From positions 79,672 to 143,671 of the forward strand of contig JAITVY010000044.1 in the NCBI GenBank assembly GCA_031285565.1: 64,000 nucleotides of DNA, read 5' to 3'. This DNA comes from Tannerella sp. (GTDB lineage: Bacteria > Bacteroidota > Bacteroidia > Bacteroidales > Tannerellaceae). Under the pieces are notes generated by a model. That model saw nothing but the letters and a program-made list of their open reading frames with translations, ran no database searches and was not told the DNA's origin. The translations under genes were made by a program, and so were the position numbers. Below are positions 46,041-57,880 of this stretch, piece by piece (the first letter of the stretch is position 1; each line of letters begins with the position of its first letter).

Positions 46041-47300
46041 ATGGAGCAAAGAAGTTATATGCATGGCAAATGGTTTTTGTTATTGATCACGTTGTTTATA
46101 TTTATTGCCTGCAGTGATGATGATGTATTATCGCCTCCCGAAATACCTGAAGAAGAATTACAGGTAGATTGGAAACAAGTAAAAAAATTCACATTCGAAG
46201 ACTTAAAAGAAGCAGCAAAAACACTTGGAATCCAGGCGTTATTAGGCAACAAGCCTCTTTACGAAGGAAATATTCAGATGCAGGCGCTTAAAGTATCCTG
46301 CAAATCAGGCCATCCGGATGGTTCGGATCAAAAAATCGATCTGTCAGGGGTCATTTTGATGCCACCGGCTACCGACTCGTTAACGACTCATCCCGTAGTA
46401 TTGGCATTACCCTATACCTATGTCAAAAATACCGACTCCCCCACTCTTCAGCTAACAAATTACAATGCTGCCGACCTGGAAGCGTTCATAGCTTTCTGGA
46501 TGATTAAAGCGTCACAGGGATATATTGTTGTCATTCCTGATTATCCGGGATTTGGTGATTCGCACGGACAATGTTTTATCCCTTATATTGAATCCGAACC
46601 AATGATTCGTACGACCTATGATTTTCTACAAGCAGCACAGATAACCCTGAATCAGAATTACTTTGCCCGGAAAAAGACCTTGATTGTAACCGGATACTCA
46701 TTAGGCGGATACGTAGCTGCTTCATTTGCCCGTGAATTAGAAACCAATTCGGATTATAATTATCCGGTTGACCTGCTATTTGTCGGAGGAGCCCCTTTCC
46801 GTTTAAAACAAATATCCGATTTAGTCCGTGCATCCGATGAACTGGTTACCCCCTATTTAATGCCCTATGCTATATGGGGGTACAAGAAAAACGGCTATCC
46901 GGATCTAAAGGTGGGAGATATACTGAATGAGCCCTATGCTTCGACATCTGATACCTATTTCGATGGAAATCATTCCAATATCGGAGAGTTATTTCCGAAA
47001 AAGGTTAATGAATTATTTACGGAAAGTTATATCAATGCTACAGGAGAAACAAGTACTTATATAAATCGGATACTGGACGAAAACAGTGTTAAACCCTGGA
47101 AAAATAAATGTGACTTCTTTGTTATACATGGAAAAAACGACAAAACGGTTTACTATGCCAATGCTGAAGATTACGTTGCTGAACACAAATCCGCCGGAGG
47201 AAGTGTCGATTTTATCCCCGATTTGTTAGGAAGTGACCATTCCGGAAGCGGTATAATCTATTTCATTAGTTTAACAGCAAAACTACCTGCGTATAAATAA
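46041..47300 (+). CDS. secreted alpha/beta-hydrolase lipoprotein (lipase/esterase-like)
   Basis: Lipoprotein (LFIFIAC lipobox, then SDDDVLSPPEIPEEE) of about 419 residues with an alpha/beta-hydrolase fold similar to secretory (LIP-type) lipases. The nucleophile elbow is VTGYSLGGYVAA, preceded by VVIPDYPGFGDSHGQ. A late FVIHGKNDKTVYYANAEDYV contains the candidate acid, and GSDHSGSG the candidate His. The acidic residues after the lipobox favour surface display. The substrate could be an ester-linked lipid or acetylated glycan. It is a single gene; MgtC follows after 89 bp. Confidence 0.85.
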   Translation: MEQRSYMHGKWFLLLITLFIFIACSDDDVLSPPEIPEEELQVDWKQVKKFTFEDLKEAAKTLGIQALLGNKPLYEGNIQMQALKVSCKSGHPDGSDQKIDLSGVILMPPATDSLTTHPVVLALPYTYVKNTDSPTLQLTNYNAADLEAFIAFWMIKASQGYIVVIPDYPGFGDSHGQCFIPYIESEPMIRTTYDFLQAAQITLNQNYFARKKTLIVTGYSLGGYVAASFARELETNSDYNYPVDLLFVGGAPFRLKQISDLVRASDELVTPYLMPYAIWGYKKNGYPDLKVGDILNEPYASTSDTYFDGNHSNIGELFPKKVNELFTESYINATGETSTYINRILDENSVKPWKNKCDFFVIHGKNDKTVYYANAEDYVAEHKSAGGSVDFIPDLLGSDHSGSGIIYFISLTAKLPAYK

Positions 47301-47389
47301 ATATCAGCAGAAAAGGTGGCAAGTAATCGAATAAACAGAATTGATTGCATCAATTATAAAATTAATAATTAACCATTAATAAATACTTT

Positions 47390-48100
47390 ATGGATCTTCT
47401 CGACAAATTACAGGAAATTCTGAACAGTACAGAGGTTGATATTACGACCTCTACAGTACGGTTAGTTGTTAGTTTTATACTGGGAGCAATCGTAGGTACC
47501 GAACGCCAGAACCGTCGTCAGGCAGCTGGATTACGTACATTTTCATTAATTTGTCTGGGATCAACAGCCGCAATGTTAATTTCTATCTGGGTTCCACAGA
47601 TCTATCCGGACTTTTTAAATGGCGATCCCGGACGGATTGCCGCACAGGTGTTAACCGGAATCGGTTTCCTGGGTGCCGGAGCAATTATACAAAGTCATGG
47701 TAGTATTCACGGTCTGACCACTGCAGCATGTATTTGGGTTGTAGCTGTGATTGGGTTAGCCGTGGGCGCCGGTATGTATGTCCCGGCTATAATTACCACC
47801 GTTCTTACCGTATCTGTGCTGATTTCGCTTGAGCGTTTAGAACGACGGATGTTTCTGGACGGAGTAAATAAAATATTAACCATTACATGTGCTACGTCAG
47901 AACCCGATTTAAAACAGATGCGCGAAACGCTGGAAAGTTTGAACGTATATATACTGACGACATCGTATGCACACAATTATACAGACAATACTTCTGTACT
48001 GACCTATAAAGTAAATGTAAAAGCCAAGTCGTCTTATAAACAACTTTTTGCTGCCATCCATAGTAAAGGCTATGTTACAGCCATAAAAATACAGGCATAA
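47390..48100 (+). CDS. MgtC/SapB-family membrane protein
   Basis: Inner-membrane protein of 236 residues. Its N-terminal four to five TM MgtC domain (about 20-145) has VSFILGAIVGTERQNRRQAAGLRTF, GRIAAQVLTGIGFLGAGAII and IHGLTTAACIWVVAVIGLAVGAG. The C-terminal cytosolic ACT-like domain (about 160-236) is LTITCATSEPDLKQMRETLES onward. The family is linked to survival at low magnesium and to ATP synthase or transporter control; the role in this group is unproven. Confidence 0.93.
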   Translation: MDLLDKLQEILNSTEVDITTSTVRLVVSFILGAIVGTERQNRRQAAGLRTFSLICLGSTAAMLISIWVPQIYPDFLNGDPGRIAAQVLTGIGFLGAGAIIQSHGSIHGLTTAACIWVVAVIGLAVGAGMYVPAIITTVLTVSVLISLERLERRMFLDGVNKILTITCATSEPDLKQMRETLESLNVYILTTSYAHNYTDNTSVLTYKVNVKAKSSYKQLFAAIHSKGYVTAIKIQA

Positions 48101-48294
48101 AACCCATTTTACATTATAGAGCTTTCAACATCAGGATTTGTACAATTTCTTTAATCCGGTGTCTTTTTCCGCATCGACATAAAGAGCATTACGACAACAA
48201 ACAAATATCTATACAACAGCAACTTAACCCCAATAAACAACAACGTGTTGATAAATAGATATCATTTTTAACACTAAAAACAGAACAAATGCAT

Positions 48295-48302
48295 TACATT
48301 TG
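48295..48302 (+). promoter_or_regulatory. putative promoter of the structured leader
   Basis: TACATTTG matches TAnnTTTG and is placed so that transcription would begin just before the first stem of the leader. Confidence 0.5.
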
Positions 48303-48314
48303 CGTTTTGTTAAA

Positions 48315-48372
48315 GATAGGAATTCGTGCCTTAGCGAAGGAACATTTCTATCCTACTCCTGAAAATCGGGAG
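48315..48372 (+). ncRNA. candidate structured RNA leader (class unknown)
   Basis: Three helices can be drawn. P1 pairs 48315-48322 (GATAGGAA) with 48345-48352 (TTTCTATC, one G-U pair). Inside it P2 pairs GTGCCTT (48326-48332) with AAGGAAC (48337-48343) around AGCG, with one mismatch. P3 pairs CTCCTGA (48356-48362) with TCGGGAG (48366-48372) around AAA. The start codon lies 65 bp downstream. It may be a riboswitch, attenuator or small RNA. I could not match it to a known class. Confidence 0.45.
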
Positions 48373-48437
48373 GGCTGAGTAAAGATGGTTGTAATAATAA
48401 TCTTTATTTGACTAAGTTTTAACTTAAACAATTTTAT

Positions 48438-48947
48438 ATGAAATTTAAAGCTTGTGCGCTATCCGGACTGGTTGTTTTTCTTTTTTTATCAGCCGGAACA
48501 GACAAAACAAGTCTAACAGAAGGTTATCGATTGGGAGATAAGGCCCCCAATATAAAACCTTCAGAAAGTGACGAGACAATCAATTTCTCACATTCTACAT
48601 GTTACTCTTTAGTAAATTTCTGGGCGGCCTACGATGCTGATTCCCGTGTAAGTAACATGAAGCTTTCAAACAAAGTGAGTGAGTTAGATTCAACTCTGAT
48701 CAATTTTTATTCGGTTTCGATGGATGAATATCAATCCGTATTTGAAGAAACATTGAAAACGGATAAATTAGATGAAAAAAATCATTTTTTGGATAAAAAT
48801 GGTAAAGAGTCTTCGGTTTACAAGAGTTACGGATTAAAAAACGGACTTCGGAGTTTCCTGATTGACGAAAACGGAGTGATTGTTGCGATCAACATTACTC
48901 CGGAAGAGCTATCAGAAAAAGTAAACGGAACGCTTAGTCTAAACTAA
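48438..48947 (+). CDS. thioredoxin-fold TlpA-like protein lacking the CXXC
   Basis: Exported 169-residue protein (signal peptide MKFKACALSGLVVFLFLSAG). It has an AhpC/TSA-TlpA-like layout: YRLGDKAPNIKPSESDETINF, then LVNFWAAYDADSRVSNMKL, YSVSMDE, VYKSYGLKNGLRSFLIDENGVIVAINITPEEL. Where redox-active TlpA proteins have the catalytic cysteine pair (FWASWCxxCR), this protein has AAYDADSR, so it cannot act as a thiol oxidoreductase. It may be a binding or scaffold protein. It sits behind a structured leader and is followed by a clear terminator, so it is a single-gene unit. Confidence 0.82.
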   Translation: MKFKACALSGLVVFLFLSAGTDKTSLTEGYRLGDKAPNIKPSESDETINFSHSTCYSLVNFWAAYDADSRVSNMKLSNKVSELDSTLINFYSVSMDEYQSVFEETLKTDKLDEKNHFLDKNGKESSVYKSYGLKNGLRSFLIDENGVIVAINITPEELSEKVNGTLSLN

Positions 48948-48978
48948 CCTTTTACAGGTTATAGACATTAGCCAATAG

Positions 48979-49014
48979 AAAAAAGTCAGCTTCGGTATCG
49001 AAGTTGACTTTTTT
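48979..49014 (+). terminator. intrinsic terminator after the thioredoxin-fold gene
   Basis: 16-bp stem with one G-U pair (48979-48994 with 48999-49014), GTAT loop, A-run before and T-run in the 3' arm. It would also work on the opposite strand. Confidence 0.9.
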
Positions 49015-49096
49015 GTTAAATGACGACTGGTATTTCTTTTACATCCGTTGAAGAAAATAAGTCCAAATTACTATAAATAAAGAGAATTCTTATAAA

Positions 49097-50320
49097 CTAC
49101 AGCCCCATTAGCCAATCAATAACGTCAAACTCACAAGATTCGTCATCAGGCATTTTCTGAAGGAGTTTTCTGAATTCGATTAAACAATTAATTATTTTTT
49201 CTTTAGAGTAGCCTTTTAATTTTAATAAGTCTGCAATATTATTCCCGCAAATAAATTCGGGATCTTCGATTAGTAAATTATCTAAGTAAGGATATTGGGT
49301 TATTTCGAAAAAAAGATCAAGAGTATCCTTTTTGCTGTAAATATCAGTTATGTCCAATATACGATGCATATGGTTAAAATCGAACTTTTTTACAGCTATT
49401 ATGTATTCCTTTATTGTTGCATAGGGCACACCGTATAATTCTGACAATCGTCTTTTTGCCTTTGAACATAATTTTAATCGTATATCTTCGATTAAAAAAT
49501 CAGTACTTTTAATGAATAGAGAATTCCGGTCAATTTCAAAGTTGTTTTTTTTATCTGTTTTAGTTTTGATTTCATAATGTGCCATTAAGAAAGATACATA
49601 TGTCGTTGATTCCACATAATCCTTCCAGTGTTTTATAGAATCCATTAATTTAAAATTAACATCCTTCTCTAATAATTTGTCCAATGTATAAAGGTAACTC
49701 AAATATACATCAAGGGTATTAGGAACATATAAATGCTTTTTATCCAATCTTCTCTTTATGCCAATATGAAAGAAGGACAAAGACCAATCTGATATATCTA
49801 TTGAGATTTCATATAAATGTGAAGTTTCAATTGGTAATATACCATTGAATTGAAAAGCTGTATTGGCTACATCATGTTTAATAAAACATTCGGTTGTTTT
49901 AATTTGGGGCTTTGCCAATTCATAAAAAAGAATTAGTCGAATCAATATTTCGGAAAAGGTGGAAAAATCCTGTAAAATAATATTCGGGTTAGCGCCATAT
50001 GTATATTCTTTCTTGTGATTCTTTCGTTCCTGATAGTTCTTAAATTGATTAAGCAAGGTCCTGTGAGAAAAATTATAGTTGTTTAATTTATACGTCACCT
50101 CCAAATAGCTAATGCCTCTATTCTTTAACATTATTTTTTCTACATATTCACATAGTTGTTCAATAAGGTAATGGCGAAGCGTCATTCCGGTATGGTTCTT
50201 AAAATCCTTGCGGAGTTTTGATTCAGAGACATTGCAGTATTGATGAAGCTTATGATCCGGCACCTCAATATTTGCAAGATTCTTTTTAATGTAATTGATT
50301 AAGTTTTCAATATATTCCAT
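49097..50320 (-). CDS. AraC-like HTH regulator of unusual architecture
   Basis: 407-residue protein with an AraC-type DNA-binding region at the N-terminus (about 1-95): VPDHKLHQYCNVSESKLRKDFKNHTGMTLRHYLIEQLCEYVEKIM, then SYLEVTYKLNNYNFSHRTLLNQFKNY. Most AraC proteins carry this domain at the C-terminus. The remaining ~310 residues are helical/beta mixed, rich in Lys, Ile and Tyr, and match no family I recognise. Composition is more A/T-rich than neighbouring genes, which may indicate transfer. Two 20-bp direct repeats 60-100 bp upstream could be its own operator. Confidence 0.72.
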   Translation of the reverse strand: MEYIENLINYIKKNLANIEVPDHKLHQYCNVSESKLRKDFKNHTGMTLRHYLIEQLCEYVEKIMLKNRGISYLEVTYKLNNYNFSHRTLLNQFKNYQERKNHKKEYTYGANPNIILQDFSTFSEILIRLILFYELAKPQIKTTECFIKHDVANTAFQFNGILPIETSHLYEISIDISDWSLSFFHIGIKRRLDKKHLYVPNTLDVYLSYLYTLDKLLEKDVNFKLMDSIKHWKDYVESTTYVSFLMAHYEIKTKTDKKNNFEIDRNSLFIKSTDFLIEDIRLKLCSKAKRRLSELYGVPYATIKEYIIAVKKFDFNHMHRILDITDIYSKKDTLDLFFEITQYPYLDNLLIEDPEFICGNNIADLLKLKGYSKEKIINCLIEFRKLLQKMPDDESCEFDVIDWLMGL

Positions 50321-50349
50321 ATTTTAATGGTATTAAATTTGTTCTAGAG

Positions 50350-50357
50350 CAAAATTA
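50350..50357 (-). promoter_or_regulatory. putative promoter of the AraC-like regulator
   Basis: The minus strand reads TAATTTTG, a TAnnTTTG match, 30 bp before the ATG. No -33 TTTG is present, and direct repeats occupy the activator position. Confidence 0.5.
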
Positions 50358-50379
50358 CATGCCATAAAAATAGTATTCA

Positions 50380-50421
50380 GGAAAAAAATGACATATTTAA
50401 AGGAAAAATTTGACATATTTA
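50380..50421. promoter_or_regulatory. direct repeats upstream of the AraC-like gene
   Basis: GGAAAAAAATGACATATTTA (50380-50399) and GGAAAAATTTGACATATTTA (50402-50421) are the same site repeated with a 22-bp period, about two helical turns. They lie just upstream of the regulator's promoter box. AraC-type proteins often bind such direct repeats, so autoregulation is likely. Confidence 0.6.
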
Positions 50422-50758
50422 TATCAAATAAATATTTACATGCTTATGATATTCACTTTATATTTATTAGAAAATCCAATATCGTTATCCGATAGCATGC
50501 AAAAATTTAGCACCCAGAAAAAAATATTATTGTTGAATTATATTAGGGTAGTACCCCTTTCAAACATCTACCCAAAAAACTACCCAAATAAAAAATGAAG
50601 CTTATTTTTTTAGAATTATGTCACCTACAAGAATTGACAAAGAATGGAATCATTATCCATATGAGGTCAACACGAAATGGACATTGGAAAATTATAGCTA
50701 TTTTTTCCTGACAATCAATGTTTTTTTCAGGGTTAAACCGAATCATAAAATGCGAAGT
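50422..50758. other. non-coding or decayed region before the RhuM remnant
   Basis: About 340 bp of A/T-rich sequence without a credible gene. It contains repeated ACTACCC/GGGTAGT motifs (about 50547-50585). A short open frame from 50618 joins the RhuM remnant, but its first ~46 residues match no family. Confidence 0.5.
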
Positions 50759-50899
50759 AGTGAACTACAAGAATATTCAGTTATTCGAAAATTTCGAATA
50801 ACTGTAAGTGATGGCAAAAATTATTTAACAAGCTTCTATCATTTAGATGCAATCATTGCCGTTGGTTATCGTGTTAACAGCTATCTTTGTGAACATTAG
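50759..50899 (+). pseudogene. truncated RhuM-family gene remnant
   Basis: The segment encodes ELQEYSVIRKF, ITVSDGKNYLTSFYHLDAIIAVGYRVNS and then stops. This is the conserved core of RhuM/virulence proteins (usual form ELxExSVVxxF...DGKxYxxxYYNLDxIISVGYRVxS). The normal N-terminal HTH part and the long C-terminal part after YRVNS are missing. The remnant is followed at once by a terminator-like hairpin. A start at 50618 would give 93 residues, but the first half is not RhuM. Confidence 0.7.
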
Positions 50900-50901
50900 C
50901 A

Positions 50902-50937
50902 AAGCAATCTCTTCTGTAACAAAAGAGATTGCTTCTA
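50902..50937 (+). terminator. terminator-like hairpin after the RhuM remnant
   Basis: Perfect 12-bp arms AAGCAATCTCTT (50902-50913) and AAGAGATTGCTT (50923-50934) with a 9-nt loop; the T-run is short. Between it and the beta-galactosidase gene (50948-50982) are four near-copies of ATTGTCAATT. Confidence 0.7.
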
Positions 50938-50990
50938 ACTTTCCTCCTAATTGTCAATTATCAATTGTCATTTGTCAATTAAATAGGGGT

Positions 50991-54482
<3,492 letters not shown>

Positions 54483-54497
54483 CACTCCTGTAATCGA

Positions 54498-54527
54498 TTG
54501 CGAAGATAAGATATTTTTTTATTTTTG
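54498..54527 (+). promoter_or_regulatory. promoter of the DUF5916 gene (TTG-N19-TAnnTTTG)
   Basis: TTG at 54498-54500, 19 nt, then TATTTTTG at 54520-54527. Boxes and spacing match the Bacteroidota consensus. The ATG is 32 bp downstream. Confidence 0.75.
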
Positions 54528-54559
54528 CACTTACGTTGTAATGTGTTAAAGAATAGATT

Positions 54560-57196
54560 ATGCGATACCTATATTTGTTGGCCTTTTTCTTATGCATCGT
54601 AACCTCATACGCTCAGGAAGACTCCATTGTACCGTTCGATAAAGCTTATAAACGAACGTATGAAACATTCAAAGTCACGGATAGCCGTCCTGTGATTGAC
54701 GGGCGCCTTGACGATAACTTCTGGACTCAAAACGGGACCTGGTCTGAAACGTTTATACAGGTGATGCCATACGAACGGGTGATCTCTCCATCACCAACAC
54801 GGATGAAAGTACTTTATGATGATAAATACATTTACGTAGGCGTATATTGCAAAAATGCTTTCCCTGAAAAAATGAATAAATTTATCGGCAACCGTGACGA
54901 TAACAGTTTGGGAGACCTGATCAGTGTAGCCTTTGATACCTATCATGACTACCGGGCAGCCCCCGAATTTAACCTAAACCTGGGTGGTAATAAAACTGAT
55001 TTGATAGTAACGGATAAGCTCGAAGTAAACCGTAGCTGGAATGCCGTCTGGGAAGGAAGGACACATATCGATATGGCCGATTCAAGCTGGACGGCAGAGC
55101 TACGTATCCCTTTCAGTCAACTTCGTTATAACCAATTGTCCGAATCCGGTATTTGGGGATTGCATGTACGCCGTATTATCCGCCTGAATAATGAAGTACA
55201 GAATTGGAGCATGATTCCTTTAAAAAACAATGGCCATGTCTTTTCATTCGGCGAAATGCACGGCATGGATGACTTACCAAAGCCACGGGGTATTGAGTTC
55301 CTGCCGTATGTAATGGGTAAATACAAAAGAGAGTCTAAAATCCAGGGAAGTCCATACCGGAAAGGAGCCTTGTGGGATGGAAATGCAGGCTTGGATGCAA
55401 AGTTTGCATTATCCGATTTCACACTCGATGTAACCATTAATCCCGACTATGGACAAGTAGAACTGGATCCTTCGGTTATGAACCTTACGGCCTACGAAAC
55501 TTTCTATGAAGAAAAACGCCCGTTTTTCCTGGAAGGAAAACATATTTTAGATTTCGCAAACGGCAGTGATATGATGTTCTATACGCGTCGTATAGGCGCT
55601 CCCCCATCCTACTCTCCTCAGGATATCGATCAGGTAAATTCATTCGCAAGTTCTGTACAAAATGTACCGATTATCGGCGCCTTGAAATTGACCGGGACTA
55701 ACCGCAGGGGGCTGACCTTAGGCGCCGTACAAAGCCTTACCGCCCGTACTTCTGTTGATGTTACCCGCAATGGCATTGAAAACTCAGAAGTAGTAGAGCC
55801 TCTGACAAATTATACAGTCGCACGCGTTCAGAAAAACTGGAAAGGAAACACTTTACTCGGCGGAATGCTCACTTCTGTTAACCGGAATCTGAATAAACCA
55901 CACCTGAAAGAATTTATGGTCGAAAATGCTTTTACCGGCGGAATTGACTTTACACAGTACTTTGCCGACCGGCTATATTATGTTGATATGAAAGGGATGT
56001 TCAGCTCACTACAGGGAAGCAAAGAAGCGATCACACGTATCCAGCAGAATGCAGTGCATTACTATCAGCGCGAATCGGGTACCGGTTATTTGGGAGTAGA
56101 CCGAAACCGCACATCACTCAATGGTACAGGCGGGTATATAAAGATAGGAAGAAGAGGGAATGCCAAATGGAATTTCTCGGAAACCTTCGACTGGTTGTCT
56201 CCCGGGTTCGACCTGAACGATGTAGGGTACCTGAAACAGGCTGATAAATTGTCAAATGAAACAAGCATCAAGTTTCGGCAGACGGACACATGGAAGAACT
56301 TCAGAGCTAACGGTATAACACTGTCGCAACATAACCAGTGGGATTATGACGGCAATTCATTCGGAAACAGCTTTTCGCTGGATTGGCAAAGTATGCTGAT
56401 AAACCGCTACCAGATCAACCTGAAGCAAACCTATGGCTGGAACTGGGTACATAGCCGGCGGCTTCGTGGCGGACCGGATATCCGTTTCGGGGAATGGTAT
56501 AATGTAGTTGCTTCGTTTAACACCGATAAAGCCAAATGGGTTGTTTTCTCTGTAGATTATTCCGGCGACTATAATTTGCATGGCGATTATAGCTTCAATA
56601 CATTTTCACCCAATTTGGCTTTCCGTTTAGGTAATCATGTTCATGTTTCCGGTCAATTTAACTATGTATGGAACCTGGACGAAATGCAATACGTATCGAC
56701 CGTCAAGTCCGCATCATCTGATCCGGTTTATATCGTAGGTAATATGGATCAGAAAACATATGGGTTAACCATGAAACTGCAGGTAAATGTCACGCCCGAT
56801 ATCTCAGTGCAATGGTACGGTTCACCTTTTACCTCAATCGCCAAATTCAAAGAATTCAAACAAGCGAAAGACACGAAATCGCGCATACGTCCCGAACGTT
56901 TTTATACATTTAAACCGGATGAGATCACATTGGCAGACGGCCGGTATGCAGTGCAGACAGGTACAGAGCAGTTCTCATTTGCCGATCCGGATTTCAGCTT
57001 CAACGAATTTCGCTCAAACCTGGTTGCCCGGTGGGAATATGTGCCTGGTTCTACATTGTACCTTGTCTGGGAACATTCAATGAATAATAATGATGTATTC
57101 TACCGCTCAGGATGGGGAAGCAACCTCGACCGGATGTTCGGACTACCTACCACCAATATCTTTATGGTCAAACTGAATTACTGGTTTAATTTGTAA
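54560..57196 (+). CDS. outer-membrane DUF5916 protein with CBM9-like N-terminus
   Basis: 878-residue exported protein (signal peptide MRYLYLLAFFLCIVTSYAQ). The N-terminal domain (about 30-220) is CBM9-like: RPVIDGRLDDNFWTQ, KVLYDDKYIYVGVYC, WTAELRIPFSQLRY. The rest is the DUF5916 domain: DVTINPDYGQVELDPSVMNLTAYETFYEEKRPFFLEG, then beta-strands ending LPTTNIFMVKLNYWFNL with terminal aromatic residues, as in an outer-membrane barrel. Function is unknown; proteins of this type are common in Bacteroidota and may act in export or glycan handling. Confidence 0.88.
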   Translation: MRYLYLLAFFLCIVTSYAQEDSIVPFDKAYKRTYETFKVTDSRPVIDGRLDDNFWTQNGTWSETFIQVMPYERVISPSPTRMKVLYDDKYIYVGVYCKNAFPEKMNKFIGNRDDNSLGDLISVAFDTYHDYRAAPEFNLNLGGNKTDLIVTDKLEVNRSWNAVWEGRTHIDMADSSWTAELRIPFSQLRYNQLSESGIWGLHVRRIIRLNNEVQNWSMIPLKNNGHVFSFGEMHGMDDLPKPRGIEFLPYVMGKYKRESKIQGSPYRKGALWDGNAGLDAKFALSDFTLDVTINPDYGQVELDPSVMNLTAYETFYEEKRPFFLEGKHILDFANGSDMMFYTRRIGAPPSYSPQDIDQVNSFASSVQNVPIIGALKLTGTNRRGLTLGAVQSLTARTSVDVTRNGIENSEVVEPLTNYTVARVQKNWKGNTLLGGMLTSVNRNLNKPHLKEFMVENAFTGGIDFTQYFADRLYYVDMKGMFSSLQGSKEAITRIQQNAVHYYQRESGTGYLGVDRNRTSLNGTGGYIKIGRRGNAKWNFSETFDWLSPGFDLNDVGYLKQADKLSNETSIKFRQTDTWKNFRANGITLSQHNQWDYDGNSFGNSFSLDWQSMLINRYQINLKQTYGWNWVHSRRLRGGPDIRFGEWYNVVASFNTDKAKWVVFSVDYSGDYNLHGDYSFNTFSPNLAFRLGNHVHVSGQFNYVWNLDEMQYVSTVKSASSDPVYIVGNMDQKTYGLTMKLQVNVTPDISVQWYGSPFTSIAKFKEFKQAKDTKSRIRPERFYTFKPDEITLADGRYAVQTGTEQFSFADPDFSFNEFRSNLVARWEYVPGSTLYLVWEHSMNNNDVFYRSGWGSNLDRMFGLPTTNIFMVKLNYWFNL

Positions 57197-57278
57197 TGAT
57201 CATTGGATGTCGTACATGTATCAAGTCCGCGAAGCGGGCAAATCTCTCCAGATTATTGATTACTTACAACTTAAACAT

Positions 57279-57785
57279 ATGACACTCTTTGAGACCCAAC
57301 GATTAATCATACGGAAAATTGAAGATAGCGACAAAGCTTCGATGCTGGACTTTCATAACGATCCGGCAACGATGGCTTTTATCTCTTCCGGAAAAGCCGA
57401 CTGGAGTCCGGAAGAATTGAACCGGAAACTGCAAATGAACGAATTGCTTTATCCGGCAGGTTTCGGCATATACGCTGTTGAGCAAAAAGAAACAAGCAGC
57501 GTAATCGGCGAAGCCTCCATTTTCAACTCTTTCGATGATCTGGAACAACCTGAAATAGGTTATATCATCGCTCGGAATTACTGGAATCAGGGATATGGGA
57601 CAGAAATTGTAAATGGATTGATCGACTATTGTAAGCATACATTATGCGCACAACGTATTGTGGCGCAAATGTATGCCGGGAATATATATTCCGCCCGCCT
57701 CTGCGAAAAAGCAGGTATGCAATTATATGAAACCCTGGATCTCGAAAACGGAAAACAAAGACTCAGCTTTCATCTGATCTGTTAA
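57279..57785 (+). CDS. GNAT-family N-acetyltransferase (RimJ-like)
   Basis: About 168 residues from the ATG at 57279. It has LFETQRLIIRKIEDSDKASMLDF at the N-terminus, FGIYAVEQKETSSVIGEASIFNSF, the acetyl-CoA-binding region PEIGYIIARNYWNQGYGTEIVNGLI, and AGNIYSARLCEKAGMQLYETL. This matches the RimJ/RimL branch acting on amino groups of proteins or small molecules. The frame opens at 57207, but the family N-terminus begins at 57279. The first 72 bp encode a poorly conserved stretch with a GC-rich hairpin (GTCCGCGAAGCGGGC). Confidence 0.87.
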   Translation: MTLFETQRLIIRKIEDSDKASMLDFHNDPATMAFISSGKADWSPEELNRKLQMNELLYPAGFGIYAVEQKETSSVIGEASIFNSFDDLEQPEIGYIIARNYWNQGYGTEIVNGLIDYCKHTLCAQRIVAQMYAGNIYSARLCEKAGMQLYETLDLENGKQRLSFHLIC

Positions 57786-57825
57786 AGCATCTGTTCATAC
57801 TAGTAATGACCGAATCACATTCTCT

Positions 57826-57880
57826 ACTTGACTTCTTGACTACTAACGAAGTGATAACTTCTTTGACTACTGATTCGCAT
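57826..57880 (-). repeat. 3'-flanking repeat, second copy (matches 5661-5717)
   Basis: Read on the minus strand after the stop of the downstream-listed 57880 gene, this contains CAGTAGTCAAAGAAGTTATC and CGTTAGTAGTCAAGAAGT, close to the sequence after the amylase stop at 5718. In both places it touches the stop codon. Confidence 0.65.

Larger units (their letters stand above)
48101..48437 (+). other. long intergenic region with a structured 5' leader
   Basis: The 337-bp gap has no gene. It holds a promoter match (TACATTTG, 48295-48302) followed by a compact set of hairpins (48315-48372), then an A/T-rich stretch to the ATG at 48438. Confidence 0.6.

Noticed and set aside
48315..48372. Cobalamin, TPP or tRNA-like element
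   Set aside because: The conserved cores of those classes could not be found and no cloverleaf can be drawn, so it is listed only as an unknown structured leader.
50410..50598. 62-residue plus-strand frame upstream of the RhuM remnant
   Set aside because: Low-complexity A/T-rich sequence starting within the direct repeats; no homology recognised.
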